The notes under the pieces: generated by a model | What the model was told of the DNA's origin: nothing | Database searches by the model: none | Seen by the model: only the letters and a program-made list of their open reading frames with translations | Program-made: the position numbers and the translations under genes | Shown here: piece by piece, positions 35,682-44,432 of the stretch | How the letters are laid out: the number at the start of each line of letters is the position of its first letter | How positions within the stretch are numbered: the first letter of the stretch is position 1 | Source: Burkholderia cenocepacia | GTDB taxonomy: Bacteria > Pseudomonadota > Gammaproteobacteria > Burkholderiales > Burkholderiaceae | DNA: 64,000 bases | Direction of reading: 5' to 3' | Assembly (NCBI RefSeq): GCF_014211915.1 | Contig: NZ_CP060039.1 | Span: 310,001-374,000 of the forward strand

Positions 35682-36986
35682 ATGACGCAGTCTTTCACCC
35701 GCCGCGCCGATGCGCTCGCGCGCGACTCGTACTACGAAGCAACGGCCACGCGGCCGTTGGCCGACGATCCGGTCCTCGAGGAGGCGATCGACGTCGACGT
35801 CTGCGTGATCGGCGCCGGGTTCGCGGGCCTGTCGACGGCGCTCGACTGCCGCGCGCGCGGACTGTCCGTCGCCGTGATCGATGCGCAGCGGCCCGGCTGG
35901 GGCGCGTCGGGCCGCAACGGCGGCCAGGCGATCACCGGTTTCGCGAAAGACGAGGTGATCGAGCAGCAACTCGGCGCCGACGGCGCGCGCGCCGCGTGGT
36001 CGCTGTCGCTCGACGGCGTCGCGCTGATCGCCGAGCGCATCGCGCGCTACGGGATCGACTGCGACTTCACGCGCGGCTACCTGACGGTCGCGACGAAGCC
36101 GCGCCGCATCGACGACCTGCGCGCGTGGATGAACGCCGCGACGTCGCGCTGGGGCCATCCGTCGCTCGCGTGGCTCGATACCGGCGAGATCCACGCGCGC
36201 ATTGCATCGACGCGCTATCTGGCCGGCGTGCACGATCCGCTGTCGGGCCATCTGCATCCGCTCAAGTACTGCCTCGGCCTTGCCGATGCCGCACGCCGCG
36301 AAGGCGTCGCGCTGTACGCACACACGCCGGCGCTCGACGTCGTGCGCGGTGCGCGGCCCCTCGTGCGCACGCCGTCGGGCCAGGTGCGCTGCCGCTTCGT
36401 CGTGTCGTGCTGCAACGCGGGCCCCGGCGGCGTGCTGCCAGCCGCGACCGCCGCCCGCATCGCGCCGATCGCGTCCTACATCATCGCGACCGAGCCGCTC
36501 GGCCGGGCGCGCGCCGACGCGCTGATCGCCCGACGCGAAGCCGTGTGCGACAACAACTTCTTCCTCGACTACTTCCGGCTGTCGGCCGACCACCGGATGC
36601 TGTTCGGCGGCCGCGCGAATTCGGCCGGCGCGTCGCCCGCGGCGCTCGCCGAAGCGATCCGGCAGCGCATGGTCGGCGTGTTCCCGCAGCTCGGCGACGT
36701 GCGCGTCGACCACGCGTGGGGCGGCTTCGTCGACGTCACGCGCAACCGCGCGCCGGATTTCGGCGCGATCGATCCGAACTTCTTCTACGTCCAGGGCTTC
36801 AGCGGCCACGGCGTCGCGCTCACCGGCATCGCCGGACGCGCGATCGCCGGCGCGATCGCGGGCGACACGCGCACGTTCGACCTGTTCGCCCGCCTGCGTC
36901 ACCGGCGCTTTCCCGGCGGCGATGCATGGCGGCAACCCGCGCTCGAACTCGGGATGCTGTACCACCGCGTGCGCGAGCTGTTCTGA
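35682..36986 (+). CDS. puuB: FAD-dependent gamma-glutamylputrescine oxidase, copy 1
   Basis: A 434-residue DAO-family flavoprotein. The dinucleotide motif is VIGAGFAGLSTALD, followed by GWGASGRNGGQ, and the C-terminal FFYVQGFSGHGVALTGIAGRAIAGAI is the FAD-closing block. PuuB oxidises gamma-glutamylputrescine to the aldehyde with release of ammonia and H2O2. Ribosome site GAGGGAG precedes the ATG. A second, similar gene follows after 25 bp. The copies may differ in polyamine preference. Confidence 0.88.
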   Translation: MTQSFTRRADALARDSYYEATATRPLADDPVLEEAIDVDVCVIGAGFAGLSTALDCRARGLSVAVIDAQRPGWGASGRNGGQAITGFAKDEVIEQQLGADGARAAWSLSLDGVALIAERIARYGIDCDFTRGYLTVATKPRRIDDLRAWMNAATSRWGHPSLAWLDTGEIHARIASTRYLAGVHDPLSGHLHPLKYCLGLADAARREGVALYAHTPALDVVRGARPLVRTPSGQVRCRFVVSCCNAGPGGVLPAATAARIAPIASYIIATEPLGRARADALIARREAVCDNNFFLDYFRLSADHRMLFGGRANSAGASPAALAEAIRQRMVGVFPQLGDVRVDHAWGGFVDVTRNRAPDFGAIDPNFFYVQGFSGHGVALTGIAGRAIAGAIAGDTRTFDLFARLRHRRFPGGDAWRQPALELGMLYHRVRELF

Positions 36987-37011
36987 GCCCTTTCACTCCG
37001 CTTTCCTGATC

Positions 37012-38313
37012 ATGCAGACATTCGCCAACCAGCCGCACGTCGCGTCGTACTACGCGGCGACCGCCAACGACACGACCCGCCACGCGCCGCTTGCCGGCAC
37101 GACCGACGCCGACGTGTGCGTGATCGGCGCGGGCCTCACGGGCCTGTCCGCCGCGCTCAACCTCGCCGAGCGCGGCCATTCGGTGACCGTGCTCGAAGCG
37201 TCGCGGGTCGGATGGGCGGCGAGCGGCCGCAACGGCGGCCAGTTGATCGGCGGCTTCGCGTGCGACATCGACACGTTCGCGCAGTTCATGCCGGAAGGCG
37301 ACGTGAAGCGGATCTGGGACATGGGGCTCGAAACGCTGTCGCTCGTGAAGTCGCGCATCGCTCGACACGACATCGACTGCGCGCTGGTGCCCGGCTACCT
37401 GACCGCGGCCAACACCGAGCGCGACGCCGATGCGCTGAAACGCTGGCGCGACGAAGCCGCGAAGCGCTTCGGCTACGACCGCTTCCACTTCGTCGAAGCC
37501 GACGAACTCGGCGACTACGTGCAGTCGGCCCGCTATTGCGGCGGCCTGTACGACCCCGACAGCGGACACCTTCATCCGCTCAATTACACACTCGGCCTCG
37601 CGCGGGCGGCCACCGACGCGGGCGTGCGCATCCACGAGGACAGCTGCGTGACGCGCGTGCGCGACGTGGCGGGCGGCCACGTCGTCGAGACGGGCGGCGG
37701 CAACGTGCGTGCGCGCTTCGTCGTGCTCGCCTGCAACACCTACGTCGGCACGCTCGCGCCCGCGCTGTCGAGGAAGATCATGCCGGTCGGCACCTACGTG
37801 ATCGCGACCGAGCCGCTCGGCGAAGCGCGCGCCGCCGCGCTGATGCCCGCCCGCGCGGCGATCTGCGACAGCCGCTTCGTGCTCGACTATTTCCGGCCGG
37901 CGCCCGACACGCGGCTCGTGTGGGGCGGCAAGGTCAGCTATTCGACGCGCGAGCCGCGCGATCTCGCCGCGGCGATGCGCGCGGACATGCTGAAGACGTT
38001 CCCGCAGCTCGCGGACGTGAAGGTCGACTATGCGTGGGGCGGTTTCGTCGACATCACGATGAACCGCGCGCCGCACTTCGGCCGCATCACGCCGACCACG
38101 TACTTCGCGCAAGGGTTCTCGGGGCACGGCGTGAACACGACCGCGCTCGCGGGCAAGCTGATCGCCGAGGCGATCGACGGGCAGGCGAGCCGCTTCGACC
38201 TGTTCGACAAGATCCGGCATCGCGACTTCCCCGGCGGCGAGGCGCTGCGCACGCCGGCGCTGGTGCTCGCGATGAGCTGGTACCGGCTGCTGGATGCGTT
38301 CGGCGTGCATTGA
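37012..38313 (+). CDS. puuB: FAD-dependent gamma-glutamylputrescine oxidase, copy 2
   Basis: A 433-residue paralogue of the gene just upstream, aligned over its whole length: CVIGAGLTGLSAALNLAERG, GWAASGRNGGQLIGGFA, and TYFAQGFSGHGVNTTALAGKLIAEAI. It has the full FAD-binding motifs and looks functional. It ends the putrescine operon. The ribosome site before ATG 37012 is weak, suggesting translation may depend on the upstream gene. Two hairpins follow, at 38342-38369 and 38495-38539. Confidence 0.88.
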   Translation: MQTFANQPHVASYYAATANDTTRHAPLAGTTDADVCVIGAGLTGLSAALNLAERGHSVTVLEASRVGWAASGRNGGQLIGGFACDIDTFAQFMPEGDVKRIWDMGLETLSLVKSRIARHDIDCALVPGYLTAANTERDADALKRWRDEAAKRFGYDRFHFVEADELGDYVQSARYCGGLYDPDSGHLHPLNYTLGLARAATDAGVRIHEDSCVTRVRDVAGGHVVETGGGNVRARFVVLACNTYVGTLAPALSRKIMPVGTYVIATEPLGEARAAALMPARAAICDSRFVLDYFRPAPDTRLVWGGKVSYSTREPRDLAAAMRADMLKTFPQLADVKVDYAWGGFVDITMNRAPHFGRITPTTYFAQGFSGHGVNTTALAGKLIAEAIDGQASRFDLFDKIRHRDFPGGEALRTPALVLAMSWYRLLDAFGVH

Positions 38314-38341
38314 GCGCGCGCAGCGTCACCGCGCAAAAGCA

Positions 38342-38369
38342 GAACGGCCGCTCGTTCGAGCGGACGTTC
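38342..38369 (+). terminator. Hairpin after the putrescine operon
   Basis: CCGCTCG-TT-CGAGCGG with flanking GAACG / CGTTC pairing interrupted by one mismatch, 28 bp after the last puuB stop. There is no U run, so it may be a weak terminator or 3'-end stabiliser. Confidence 0.45.
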
Positions 38370-38494
38370 GGTCCGGCGGCAGGATCGCGAGGTCCGGCGC
38401 CTTTCACGCTTACTTTTAATCGGCGACTCATTCGCGCCTAAAGCCCTGCAGGCACGGGCTCGCGCGACATGCGCTCGATACTCGCCAGCCTTCC

Positions 38495-38539
38495 GTGTCG
38501 ATATCGGCGGATTAGCGGTCAATCCGCCGATATCGACAC
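38495..38539. repeat. Perfect 19-bp inverted repeat
   Basis: GTGTCGATATCGGCGGATT pairs perfectly with its complement after a 7-nt loop (AGCGGTC). It sits between convergent genes, is not followed by a T run, and is far longer than a typical operator. It may be a bidirectional transcription barrier, a protein-binding site or a member of a dispersed repeat family. Confidence 0.8.
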
Positions 38540-38646
38540 ACGTTAATCCCTGTCTTCGATCCGAACGATCGATATCTCCAAAATACGCCGTTCGGCTTTC
38601 CGGTCGCACACGCGCGTGCATCGATGCAAACGCGCGTGTCATTCCG

Positions 38647-40002
38647 CTAGTCGGCCACCTTCTGCCGCATCGTCACGAATTCCTCGGCCGCGGTCGGATG
38701 AATGCCGATCGTGTCGTCGAACTGCGCCTTCGTCGCGCCCGCGCGAATCGCGATCGCGATGCCCTGGATGATCTCGCCCGCCTCGCGGCCGACCATGTGC
38801 GCGCCGACCACGCGCTGGCTGTCGCGCGCGACGACGAGCTTCATCAGCGTGCGCTCGTCGCGGCCCGACAGCGTGTGGCGCAGCGCCTTGAACGACGTGC
38901 GGTAGATGACGACGTCGCCCAGCGTACGACGCGCATCGGCTTCGGTCAGGCCGACCGTCGCGACCTCCGGCTGGCTGAACACGGCCGATGGCACGTACGC
39001 GTGGTCGACCGCCACGCGCGACCCGCCGAACAGCGTGCGCGCGAGCAACCCGGCGTCGCGCGTCGCGACCGGCGTGAGCTGCGGCCGCGACGTGACGTCG
39101 CCGATCGCGTGAATCGACGGCACCGACGTCGCCGAATACGCATCGACGGCAATCGCGCCGCGCGCATCGAGGAGGATGCCCGCCTGCTCGAGCCCGATCC
39201 CGTCGACGTTCGGCACGCGGCCGGTCGCATAGAGCACCTGATCGTACGGCCCGTGCCGCGCGTCGCCGACCTGCACGAACAGCGTGCCGTCATCTGCGCG
39301 CTCGATCGATTCGATCACCGCGCGTGCATGAATCGTGACGCCCTGCTTCGTCATCTCGTCGGTCAGGAATTGACGCACGTCGTCGTCGAAGCCGCGCAGG
39401 ATTTGTTCGCCGCGATAGAACAGCTCGACGTGGCTGCCGAAACCGTTGAAGATGCCCGCGAACTCGACCGCGATATAGCCGCCGCCGACCACCGCGATAC
39501 GTTTGGGCAGCGCCGCGAGCGACAGCGCCTCGCGCGACGTGATCGCATGCTCGATGCCGGGCCGCGGCGGCAGCGACGGCCGCGAGCCGGTCGCGATCGC
39601 GATGTGGCGCGCGCGGATCGTGCGCTCGCCGATCGCGACGGTATGCGCATCGACGAGCGTCGCGCGGCCGGCGTGCATGTCGACGCCCGATTGCCGCAGC
39701 AGGTTGATGTAGATGTCGCTCAGCCGGTTGATCTCGCGATCCTTCGCGGCGATCAGCGCGGGCCAGTCGAGCGTGCCGGCGCCGAAGGTCCAGCCGAAGC
39801 CCTTCGCGTCGTCGACTTCGTGCGGGTAGTGCGACGCGTAGACCAGCAGTTTCTTCGGGATGCAGCCGCGCAGCACGCAGGTGCCGCCGATCTGCTCCTC
39901 TTCCGCTATGCCGACGCGTGCGCCGTATGACGCGGACATGCGCGCGAGCCGCACGCCGCCCGAGCCGGCGCCGATGACGAACAGGTCGTAGTCGAAATCC
40001 AT
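38647..40002 (-). CDS. gor: Glutathione-disulfide reductase
   Basis: A 451-residue FAD- and NADPH-dependent oxidoreductase that regenerates glutathione. The FAD motif GAGSGG, the redox disulfide GGTCVLRGCIPKK (C42, C47), the NADPH region VVGGGYIAVEFAGIF and the C-terminal catalytic HPTAAEE are all present, and length is normal. The start at 40002 has GAGGG upstream. It is preceded by a terminator from the small gene at 40243. Confidence 0.96.
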   Translation of the reverse strand: MDFDYDLFVIGAGSGGVRLARMSASYGARVGIAEEEQIGGTCVLRGCIPKKLLVYASHYPHEVDDAKGFGWTFGAGTLDWPALIAAKDREINRLSDIYINLLRQSGVDMHAGRATLVDAHTVAIGERTIRARHIAIATGSRPSLPPRPGIEHAITSREALSLAALPKRIAVVGGGYIAVEFAGIFNGFGSHVELFYRGEQILRGFDDDVRQFLTDEMTKQGVTIHARAVIESIERADDGTLFVQVGDARHGPYDQVLYATGRVPNVDGIGLEQAGILLDARGAIAVDAYSATSVPSIHAIGDVTSRPQLTPVATRDAGLLARTLFGGSRVAVDHAYVPSAVFSQPEVATVGLTEADARRTLGDVVIYRTSFKALRHTLSGRDERTLMKLVVARDSQRVVGAHMVGREAGEIIQGIAIAIRAGATKAQFDDTIGIHPTAAEEFVTMRQKVAD

Positions 40003-40085
40003 CGCATTCCCTCATCGCAGTTCGGATGGAGGGACGATAGCAAGATTCGGGGATTCGTGCGACGCGTGGTGCGTGCCGCGCGCCC

Positions 40086-40120
40086 AATAAAAAACGGCGA
40101 GAGACGAGGCCTCTCGCCGG
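40086..40120 (-). terminator. Intrinsic terminator of the small gene upstream of gor
   Basis: On the minus strand CCGGCGAGAG...CTCTCGCCG is followed by a run of six T. It isolates the small gene at 40243 from gor. Confidence 0.85.
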
Positions 40121-40242
40121 TCAAACCGGCTGGCGGTTGTGCCATGCGTCACCGATCGACCGCATGCCCGACCTGCCGATTGCGCGGCACCGGCCGGCCC
40201 GGCGCGCGAAGGGCGCGCCCGCGGCCCGACCGGCCGCCATGC

Positions 40243-40467
40243 TCATGCCTGCGACGTGTCGCTGCCGTCCGTCGCCTGCGTATCGTCCGCCTGCTGCGGC
40301 TGCTCGTCCTTCTTCTCGAGCATGTCTTCGATCGCCTCGGCGCCCTTGAAGCCGGCGACAGCCGCGGCCGCCTTGGTCAGGAGGCCCGCATCCGGATCCA
40401 GCTTTTCCGCGCCTTCGACGGCGGCGACTGCGCCGGCGATTTCACCCACGACGTTCAGGATACCCAT
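40243..40467 (-). CDS. Small conserved protein with acidic tail, unknown function
   Basis: A 74-residue protein. The N-terminal 45 residues (MGILNVVGEIAGAVAAVEGAEKL...LLTKAAAAVAGFKGAEAIEDMLEKK) form an Ala/Gly-rich amphipathic or membrane-associating segment, followed by a disordered acidic tail. An ATG 6 nt further upstream (40473) would leave no spacing from AAAGGGG; the start at 40467 has correct spacing. Function unknown. A strong terminator follows. Confidence 0.65.
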   Translation of the reverse strand: MGILNVVGEIAGAVAAVEGAEKLDPDAGLLTKAAAAVAGFKGAEAIEDMLEKKDEQPQQADDTQATDGSDTSQA

Positions 40468-40473
40468 CGTCAT

Positions 40474-40852
40474 CCCCTTTCAAGAAAATCGTGAGCGCAT
40501 CGTCCCACGAAAGAAACCGGCGGACCGTGTTTGTCATCGCCGGATACACAAGTTACGCACCAGGCCGGCCGCGCTCGCGAAGCGCCACCGGAACGACGCA
40601 CGCGCACGCCGGGCGGCATGCCACGCGCGATGCACGCAGCGTAGCGGAAAGCCCTCGCGCGGACTGTAAAAGTATGTTCTGGATTGCCGACGGATCGCTT
40701 ACGGCGCGGGACTTCCGCAATGGAGCGCCCGCCGAATAGTCGTGCGTGCGTATGAAGCTCGCATTGAAGCTCGCGTGACAAAAAAAAGAGGCCCCTCGCG
40801 GAGCCTCTTCGGTGCGTGCCGGACGAAGCCGGCGCGTGCGTTCCGACGTTCG
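40474..40852. other. Intergenic region with porin terminator
   Basis: 379 bp. It holds the promoter side of the small minus-strand gene, a direct repeat TGAAGCTCGC x2 (40753-40762 and 40765-40774), and the porin terminator. No gene is apparent. Confidence 0.45.
40779..40809 (-). terminator. Intrinsic terminator of the second porin gene
   Basis: On the minus strand GAGGC...GCCTC around a GC-rich loop is followed by eight T, about 45 bp after the porin stop. Confidence 0.85.
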
Positions 40853-41974
40853 TCAGAAGATATTGCGCAGGCCGATCGCGATGCCCGTCTGGTTGCTGCG
40901 GCCGGGCAGCTCGACGTTCGCCGCGCCGTTCGTCTTGTTGAAGTCGACGGTGCCGTAGATTTCGGTGCGCTTGCTCAGCGCGTACTCGGCGATGCCGACG
41001 ATCGCGTAGCGGTTGCCGCTCGCGAGCGTGCCGTTCGTGGTCATCGCATTGCGCATGTGGTCGTAGTAGAACGCGCCCGTCAGCGTCAACGGCGCGCTGA
41101 CCTGCCAGCTCACGCCCGCGAACGGACCGTCGTCGATGCGGCCCGTGCCCTTCGCGACCGGAATCGACTGCTGCGCGAGCAGGCTGTCGACGAAGCCCGT
41201 GTCGTCCTTCGAGCGCAGGTAGCCCGCGTAGATCTTCGCCTTGCTGAACGCGTACACGACGTTCGCGTGGTAGATCGTCTGCTTGCGCGCCGAGTTGTCG
41301 CTGTTCTGCTGCGCACCGGCCGCGATGCTGAGCGGGCCCATCACGTACGACAGCGACACGCCCCACGCATTGCCCTTGCCGAGCGAGCCCGGAATCTGGC
41401 CCGAGAAGCCGCCGGCGCCGGTCGATTCGTAGTTGGTGCCGGTCGAGTACATCGCCTTCGCCGTCAGGCCCTCGAACTTGCCCGTGTACTTGATCTGGTT
41501 GTCCGCATACAGGCCGCCGCCGAGTGCGACCGGCAGCCACGCGTTTTCGAGGTAGTTGCCGACCGTCAGAGGATCGTAGGTGTCCGACAGCAGGTCGAAC
41601 AGCGGCGTCTTCTGGCGGCCGAGGGTCACCGTGCCGTACGGACTCTGCAGGCCGACGTACGCCGCGCGGTTGAACAGGCGGCCGCTGTCGGCGAACGCGC
41701 CGTTCTGCAGGTTCACGCCGCTCTCGAGGTTGAACACGGCCTTCAGGCCGCCGCCCAGGTCTTCCGTGCCGTAGATGCCGAAGCGGCTGTTCGTGATCGC
41801 GCCGTTGGTCATCGACAGCAGACCGTCGTTCTTGGCGTTGGCGTTGGTCAGGTAACGAATGCTGGCGTCGGCGACGCCCCAGAGCGTGACCGAGCTTTGT
41901 GCTGCTGCGTACTGGCTGGCGAAGGCCAGCGCCGCGCCCCCTGCGATGACTGCGAGTCGGGTGGTCTGCTTCAT
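40853..41974 (-). CDS. Gram-negative porin (second copy)
   Basis: A 373-residue outer-membrane porin. Signal peptide MKQTTRLAVIAGGAALAFASQYAAA-QSS, then SSVTLWGVADASIRYLTN and GRLFNRAAYVGLQSPYGTVTLGRQ with the porin loop-3 region after it, and a C-terminal Phe (GLRNIF). It is clearly related to the porin at 3046 but from a different subgroup. The start at 41974 has AAGGGAAAG. Monocistronic, with a terminator downstream and a 14-bp palindrome upstream. Confidence 0.93.
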   Translation of the reverse strand: MKQTTRLAVIAGGAALAFASQYAAAQSSVTLWGVADASIRYLTNANAKNDGLLSMTNGAITNSRFGIYGTEDLGGGLKAVFNLESGVNLQNGAFADSGRLFNRAAYVGLQSPYGTVTLGRQKTPLFDLLSDTYDPLTVGNYLENAWLPVALGGGLYADNQIKYTGKFEGLTAKAMYSTGTNYESTGAGGFSGQIPGSLGKGNAWGVSLSYVMGPLSIAAGAQQNSDNSARKQTIYHANVVYAFSKAKIYAGYLRSKDDTGFVDSLLAQQSIPVAKGTGRIDDGPFAGVSWQVSAPLTLTGAFYYDHMRNAMTTNGTLASGNRYAIVGIAEYALSKRTEIYGTVDFNKTNGAANVELPGRSNQTGIAIGLRNIF

Positions 41975-42335
41975 GAGCTTTCCCTTTTGTAGGTGTCTCC
42001 ATTCATGGCCGGCCGCGTGCGCAGCCGGGTGGCGATCGCACACGTTCATGGCGTGCGCGATGTGGGCTGAATCATAAGACCAGTGCGAACGCTGAAAGAA
42101 ATTGAAATACGCGGCAATCGCGCGATTGTCGTCCGGGAACAACGTTTCCCGTGCCGGGCCTGTCTCGCGCGAGGGCGGGAGGGTGCGCGACGGCGCTGGC
42201 GGGCACGTGCGGCGCTGTAAGGTTCGGTGATGGTGCAGTGCGGCGCGGCGCGGCGCGGCGCAGTGAAATGGTCGGTGCGATCGTTGCGATCGGCTTGCCG
42301 CTTGCGACTTGGGGTTGTCCGATTGCCGCCTGCCG
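41975..42335. promoter_or_regulatory. Porin upstream region with palindrome and short repeats
   Basis: 361 bp between the porin start and the DUF1275 stop. It contains a perfect 14-bp palindrome CAATCGCGCGATTG (42115-42128) about 140 bp upstream of the porin, in an AT-richer patch, and a (CGGCG)x4 repeat at 42241-42260. No gene. Confidence 0.45.
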
Positions 42336-43082
42336 TCAGGCCGTCTGTGCCGCCCCGTCGCTGCCGGCGCCCGCGTCGCCGTTACCGCCCGCGCCGTCCG
42401 CACCGCCGTTCCCGGCGCGACGCCACGCCCGCCGCACGATCTCCGCGAACGCGCCGACGAGCAGCAGCACGGCGCCCCACAGCGCGATGCCCGGCACGAG
42501 CCGGGTCACGAGGCCGCCGACCACCGCGCCGGCCAGGAAACAGAAACTGATCGTCGCGAGCAGCGCCGAGTCGTGCAGCGCCCCCGCGTCGTAGCGCGGG
42601 ATCAGCCCGACGAACAGCTTCTGCGCGGCACGCCGCAGGTTGCCGGTCGTCATCACCGACGTGTACGACAGTTCCTCGAGATGGGTGAACGACAGCGTCT
42701 GCAGCGTCGCGACGAACGAGATGCCCGGAATCAGCCATGCGCTCGACGCGCCGACGAGACCGCTCGCGGCGACGCCGAGAAACGCGATTTCGACGATCAG
42801 GCTCACGAACGCCGTATGCCGCATCCAGCCGCGCCCCGCGGCGAGACCGAGCAGGTGCGCGACGAACACCGCGAGCACGAAGCCGCCGAGCGGCGGTACG
42901 TGATGCAGCGCCGCGGCCCATTCGCCGGCCGACAGGTTGATGCCGAGCAGCGCGACGTTGCCGGTCATCGTGTTCGCGAACACGTGGCCGTGGCCGACGT
43001 ACGTGTACGCGTCGAGATAGCCGCCGGACAGCGTCAGCAACGCGGCGACAGTGAGATTGCGGCTGGCGCCGTCGAGATCCAT
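42336..43082 (-). CDS. DUF1275 (YoaK-type) membrane protein
   Basis: A 248-residue inner-membrane protein with about six hydrophobic spans. Diagnostic stretches are LTLSGGYLDAYTYVGHGHVFANTMTGN and TLSFTHLEELSYTSVMTTGNLR, which mark the DUF1275 family. The function is not established. The C-terminal 25 residues are Gly/Ala/Asp-rich. It is the last of a minus-strand group that follows the chromate transporter genes at a 58-bp gap. Confidence 0.9.
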   Translation of the reverse strand: MDLDGASRNLTVAALLTLSGGYLDAYTYVGHGHVFANTMTGNVALLGINLSAGEWAAALHHVPPLGGFVLAVFVAHLLGLAAGRGWMRHTAFVSLIVEIAFLGVAASGLVGASSAWLIPGISFVATLQTLSFTHLEELSYTSVMTTGNLRRAAQKLFVGLIPRYDAGALHDSALLATISFCFLAGAVVGGLVTRLVPGIALWGAVLLLVGAFAEIVRRAWRRAGNGGADGAGGNGDAGAGSDGAAQTA

Positions 43083-43140
43083 CGATCCTCCCGTGAAAAG
43101 TCGCGCCAGTATCGCGCACGGGAGAGCGGTTGTGCGCAGC

Positions 43141-43668
43141 TCACTGCCCGATGCCCGTGAGCCCGATCAGCGCGCCGCCCGCGAGCAGCCACAGCGGATG
43201 GATGCGCGTGCGCCACGCCAGCACCGCGCACGCGGCCGTGATGCCCCACTGGATCGCGGTGCGGTTCGACGCCTCGGAAATCAGCACCGCGCTTGCCGCG
43301 ACGAGCCCGGCCGTCACCGGCATCATTCCCTGCTGCACGTAGCGGCGCCACGGCCGGTCGCGAAAGCGCTCCCACGCATGCAGCGCGAGCACGGTGACGA
43401 TCGACGACGGCCCGAACTTCGCGAGCGACGCGACCAGCAGCCCGGCCCAGCCGGCCACGTGCCAGCCGACCAGCGACACGATCATCATGTTCGGCCCCGG
43501 CGCCGCCTGGGCCAGCGCGAACAGCGCGGTGAACTCGTGCGCGCTCATCCAGTGGTGCACGTCGACGACCTGCCGCTGCATCTCCGGCAGGATCGTGTTG
43601 CCGCCGCCGAACGCGAGCAGCGACAACTGACTGAAGATCGTCGCGATGGCGATCAGCGTGTCGCTCAT
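43141..43668 (-). CDS. Chromate transporter, half-length subunit (second)
   Basis: A 175-residue inner-membrane protein covering one ChrA repeat: FSQLSLLAFGGGNTILPEMQRQVVD and APGPNMMIVSLVGWHVAG are family motifs. Short-chain ChrA proteins act as pairs; the partner gene overlaps it by 4 nt upstream. The pair would export chromate, or in many genomes an unknown anion. The C-terminus is a hydrophobic stretch near the end of the frame. Confidence 0.9.
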   Translation of the reverse strand: MSDTLIAIATIFSQLSLLAFGGGNTILPEMQRQVVDVHHWMSAHEFTALFALAQAAPGPNMMIVSLVGWHVAGWAGLLVASLAKFGPSSIVTVLALHAWERFRDRPWRRYVQQGMMPVTAGLVAASAVLISEASNRTAIQWGITAACAVLAWRTRIHPLWLLAGGALIGLTGIGQ

Positions 43669-44336
43669 GGCCGGCCGTCCTGTTGCGTGTCGGACGTACC
43701 GTGCGCGCGATGCGCGGCGGCCGGCGCCGGCCGCGGCGTGCTCCCATCGCGACGGCGCGACGCGAGCCAGATGCTGACGGGCGTCAGCACGAGCATCGTG
43801 GTCAACAGCGGCATGCGCAGCACCGCGATCGCGACGAACGCGAGCGCCGCGATCGCCGCCGCCGTGCGCGGCGCCCGAAGCAGCGGCTTCGCGACCTTTA
43901 CGGCCATCGCGACGAGCAGGCCGGCCGCCGCCGCGGCAAGCCCCGCGAACAGGTGCTGCACGCGCGGATCGTTCTGCGTCTTCGCGTACAGCACGCCGAG
44001 CGCGACGACGACCAGCGTCGGGCCGGCGATCAACCCGAGAATGCCGGCGAACGCACCGGCGACGCCGCGAAAGCGCATGCCGACGGCGACCGACAGGTTG
44101 ATCACGTTGCCGCCCGGCAGGAACTGGCACAGGCCGAGCAGATCGGTGAATTCGTCGGCGGAGAGCCATTTGCGCTCGTCGACGATCGTGCGCCGCGCGA
44201 ACGGCAACGCGCCGCCGAACGACATCAGGCCGAGCGACAGGAAACCGGTGAACAGCTCGGCGAGACCGACGCTGCGAGGGGACGCGCCAGGCGGCGGGGA
44301 GGCGGGCGGCGAGTCAGGCTGAAAAGCGGATTGCAT
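43665..44336 (-). CDS. Chromate transporter, half-length subunit (first)
   Basis: A 223-residue ChrA-family protein: LFTGFLSLGLMSFGGALPFARRTIVDERKW and DLLGLCQFLPGGNVINLSV are the N-terminal ChrA motifs. Start at 44336 (MQSAF) is chosen because GAGGAG lies at the proper distance; an ATG at 44351 has none. It overlaps the second subunit (ATGA) and diverges from a LysR regulator, with a palindrome between. Confidence 0.9.
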   Translation of the reverse strand: MQSAFQPDSPPASPPPGASPRSVGLAELFTGFLSLGLMSFGGALPFARRTIVDERKWLSADEFTDLLGLCQFLPGGNVINLSVAVGMRFRGVAGAFAGILGLIAGPTLVVVALGVLYAKTQNDPRVQHLFAGLAAAAAGLLVAMAVKVAKPLLRAPRTAAAIAALAFVAIAVLRMPLLTTMLVLTPVSIWLASRRRDGSTPRPAPAAAHRAHGTSDTQQDGRP

Positions 44337-44410
44337 GGGGCTCCTCATCAAACGGTGAACCGAGGTTACCGCCGTTCAGGATTCCGGCAAAACGATTTTA
44401 TCGGCGCGCC

Positions 44411-44431
44411 CTTGTGATCTAGAATCACAAG
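44411..44431. promoter_or_regulatory. Palindrome before the LysR gene, candidate operator
   Basis: CTTGTGAT-CTAGA-ATCACAAG: 8-bp arms, 5-bp spacer, ending one base before the LysR ATG. This is a T-N11-A-type LysR site and fits autoregulation plus control of the divergent chromate transporter. Confidence 0.65.
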
Positions 44432-44432
44432 C

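Larger units (their letters stand above)
38314..38646. other. Convergent intergenic region with hairpins
   Basis: 333 bp between the convergent puuB and glutathione reductase genes. The only structure I see is the pair of hairpins listed separately; no gene. Confidence 0.5.

Noticed and set aside
42241..42260. (CGGCG)x4 as a functional repeat or phase-variable tract
   Set aside because: It is short, in GC-rich non-coding DNA, and has no gene whose frame it would alter.
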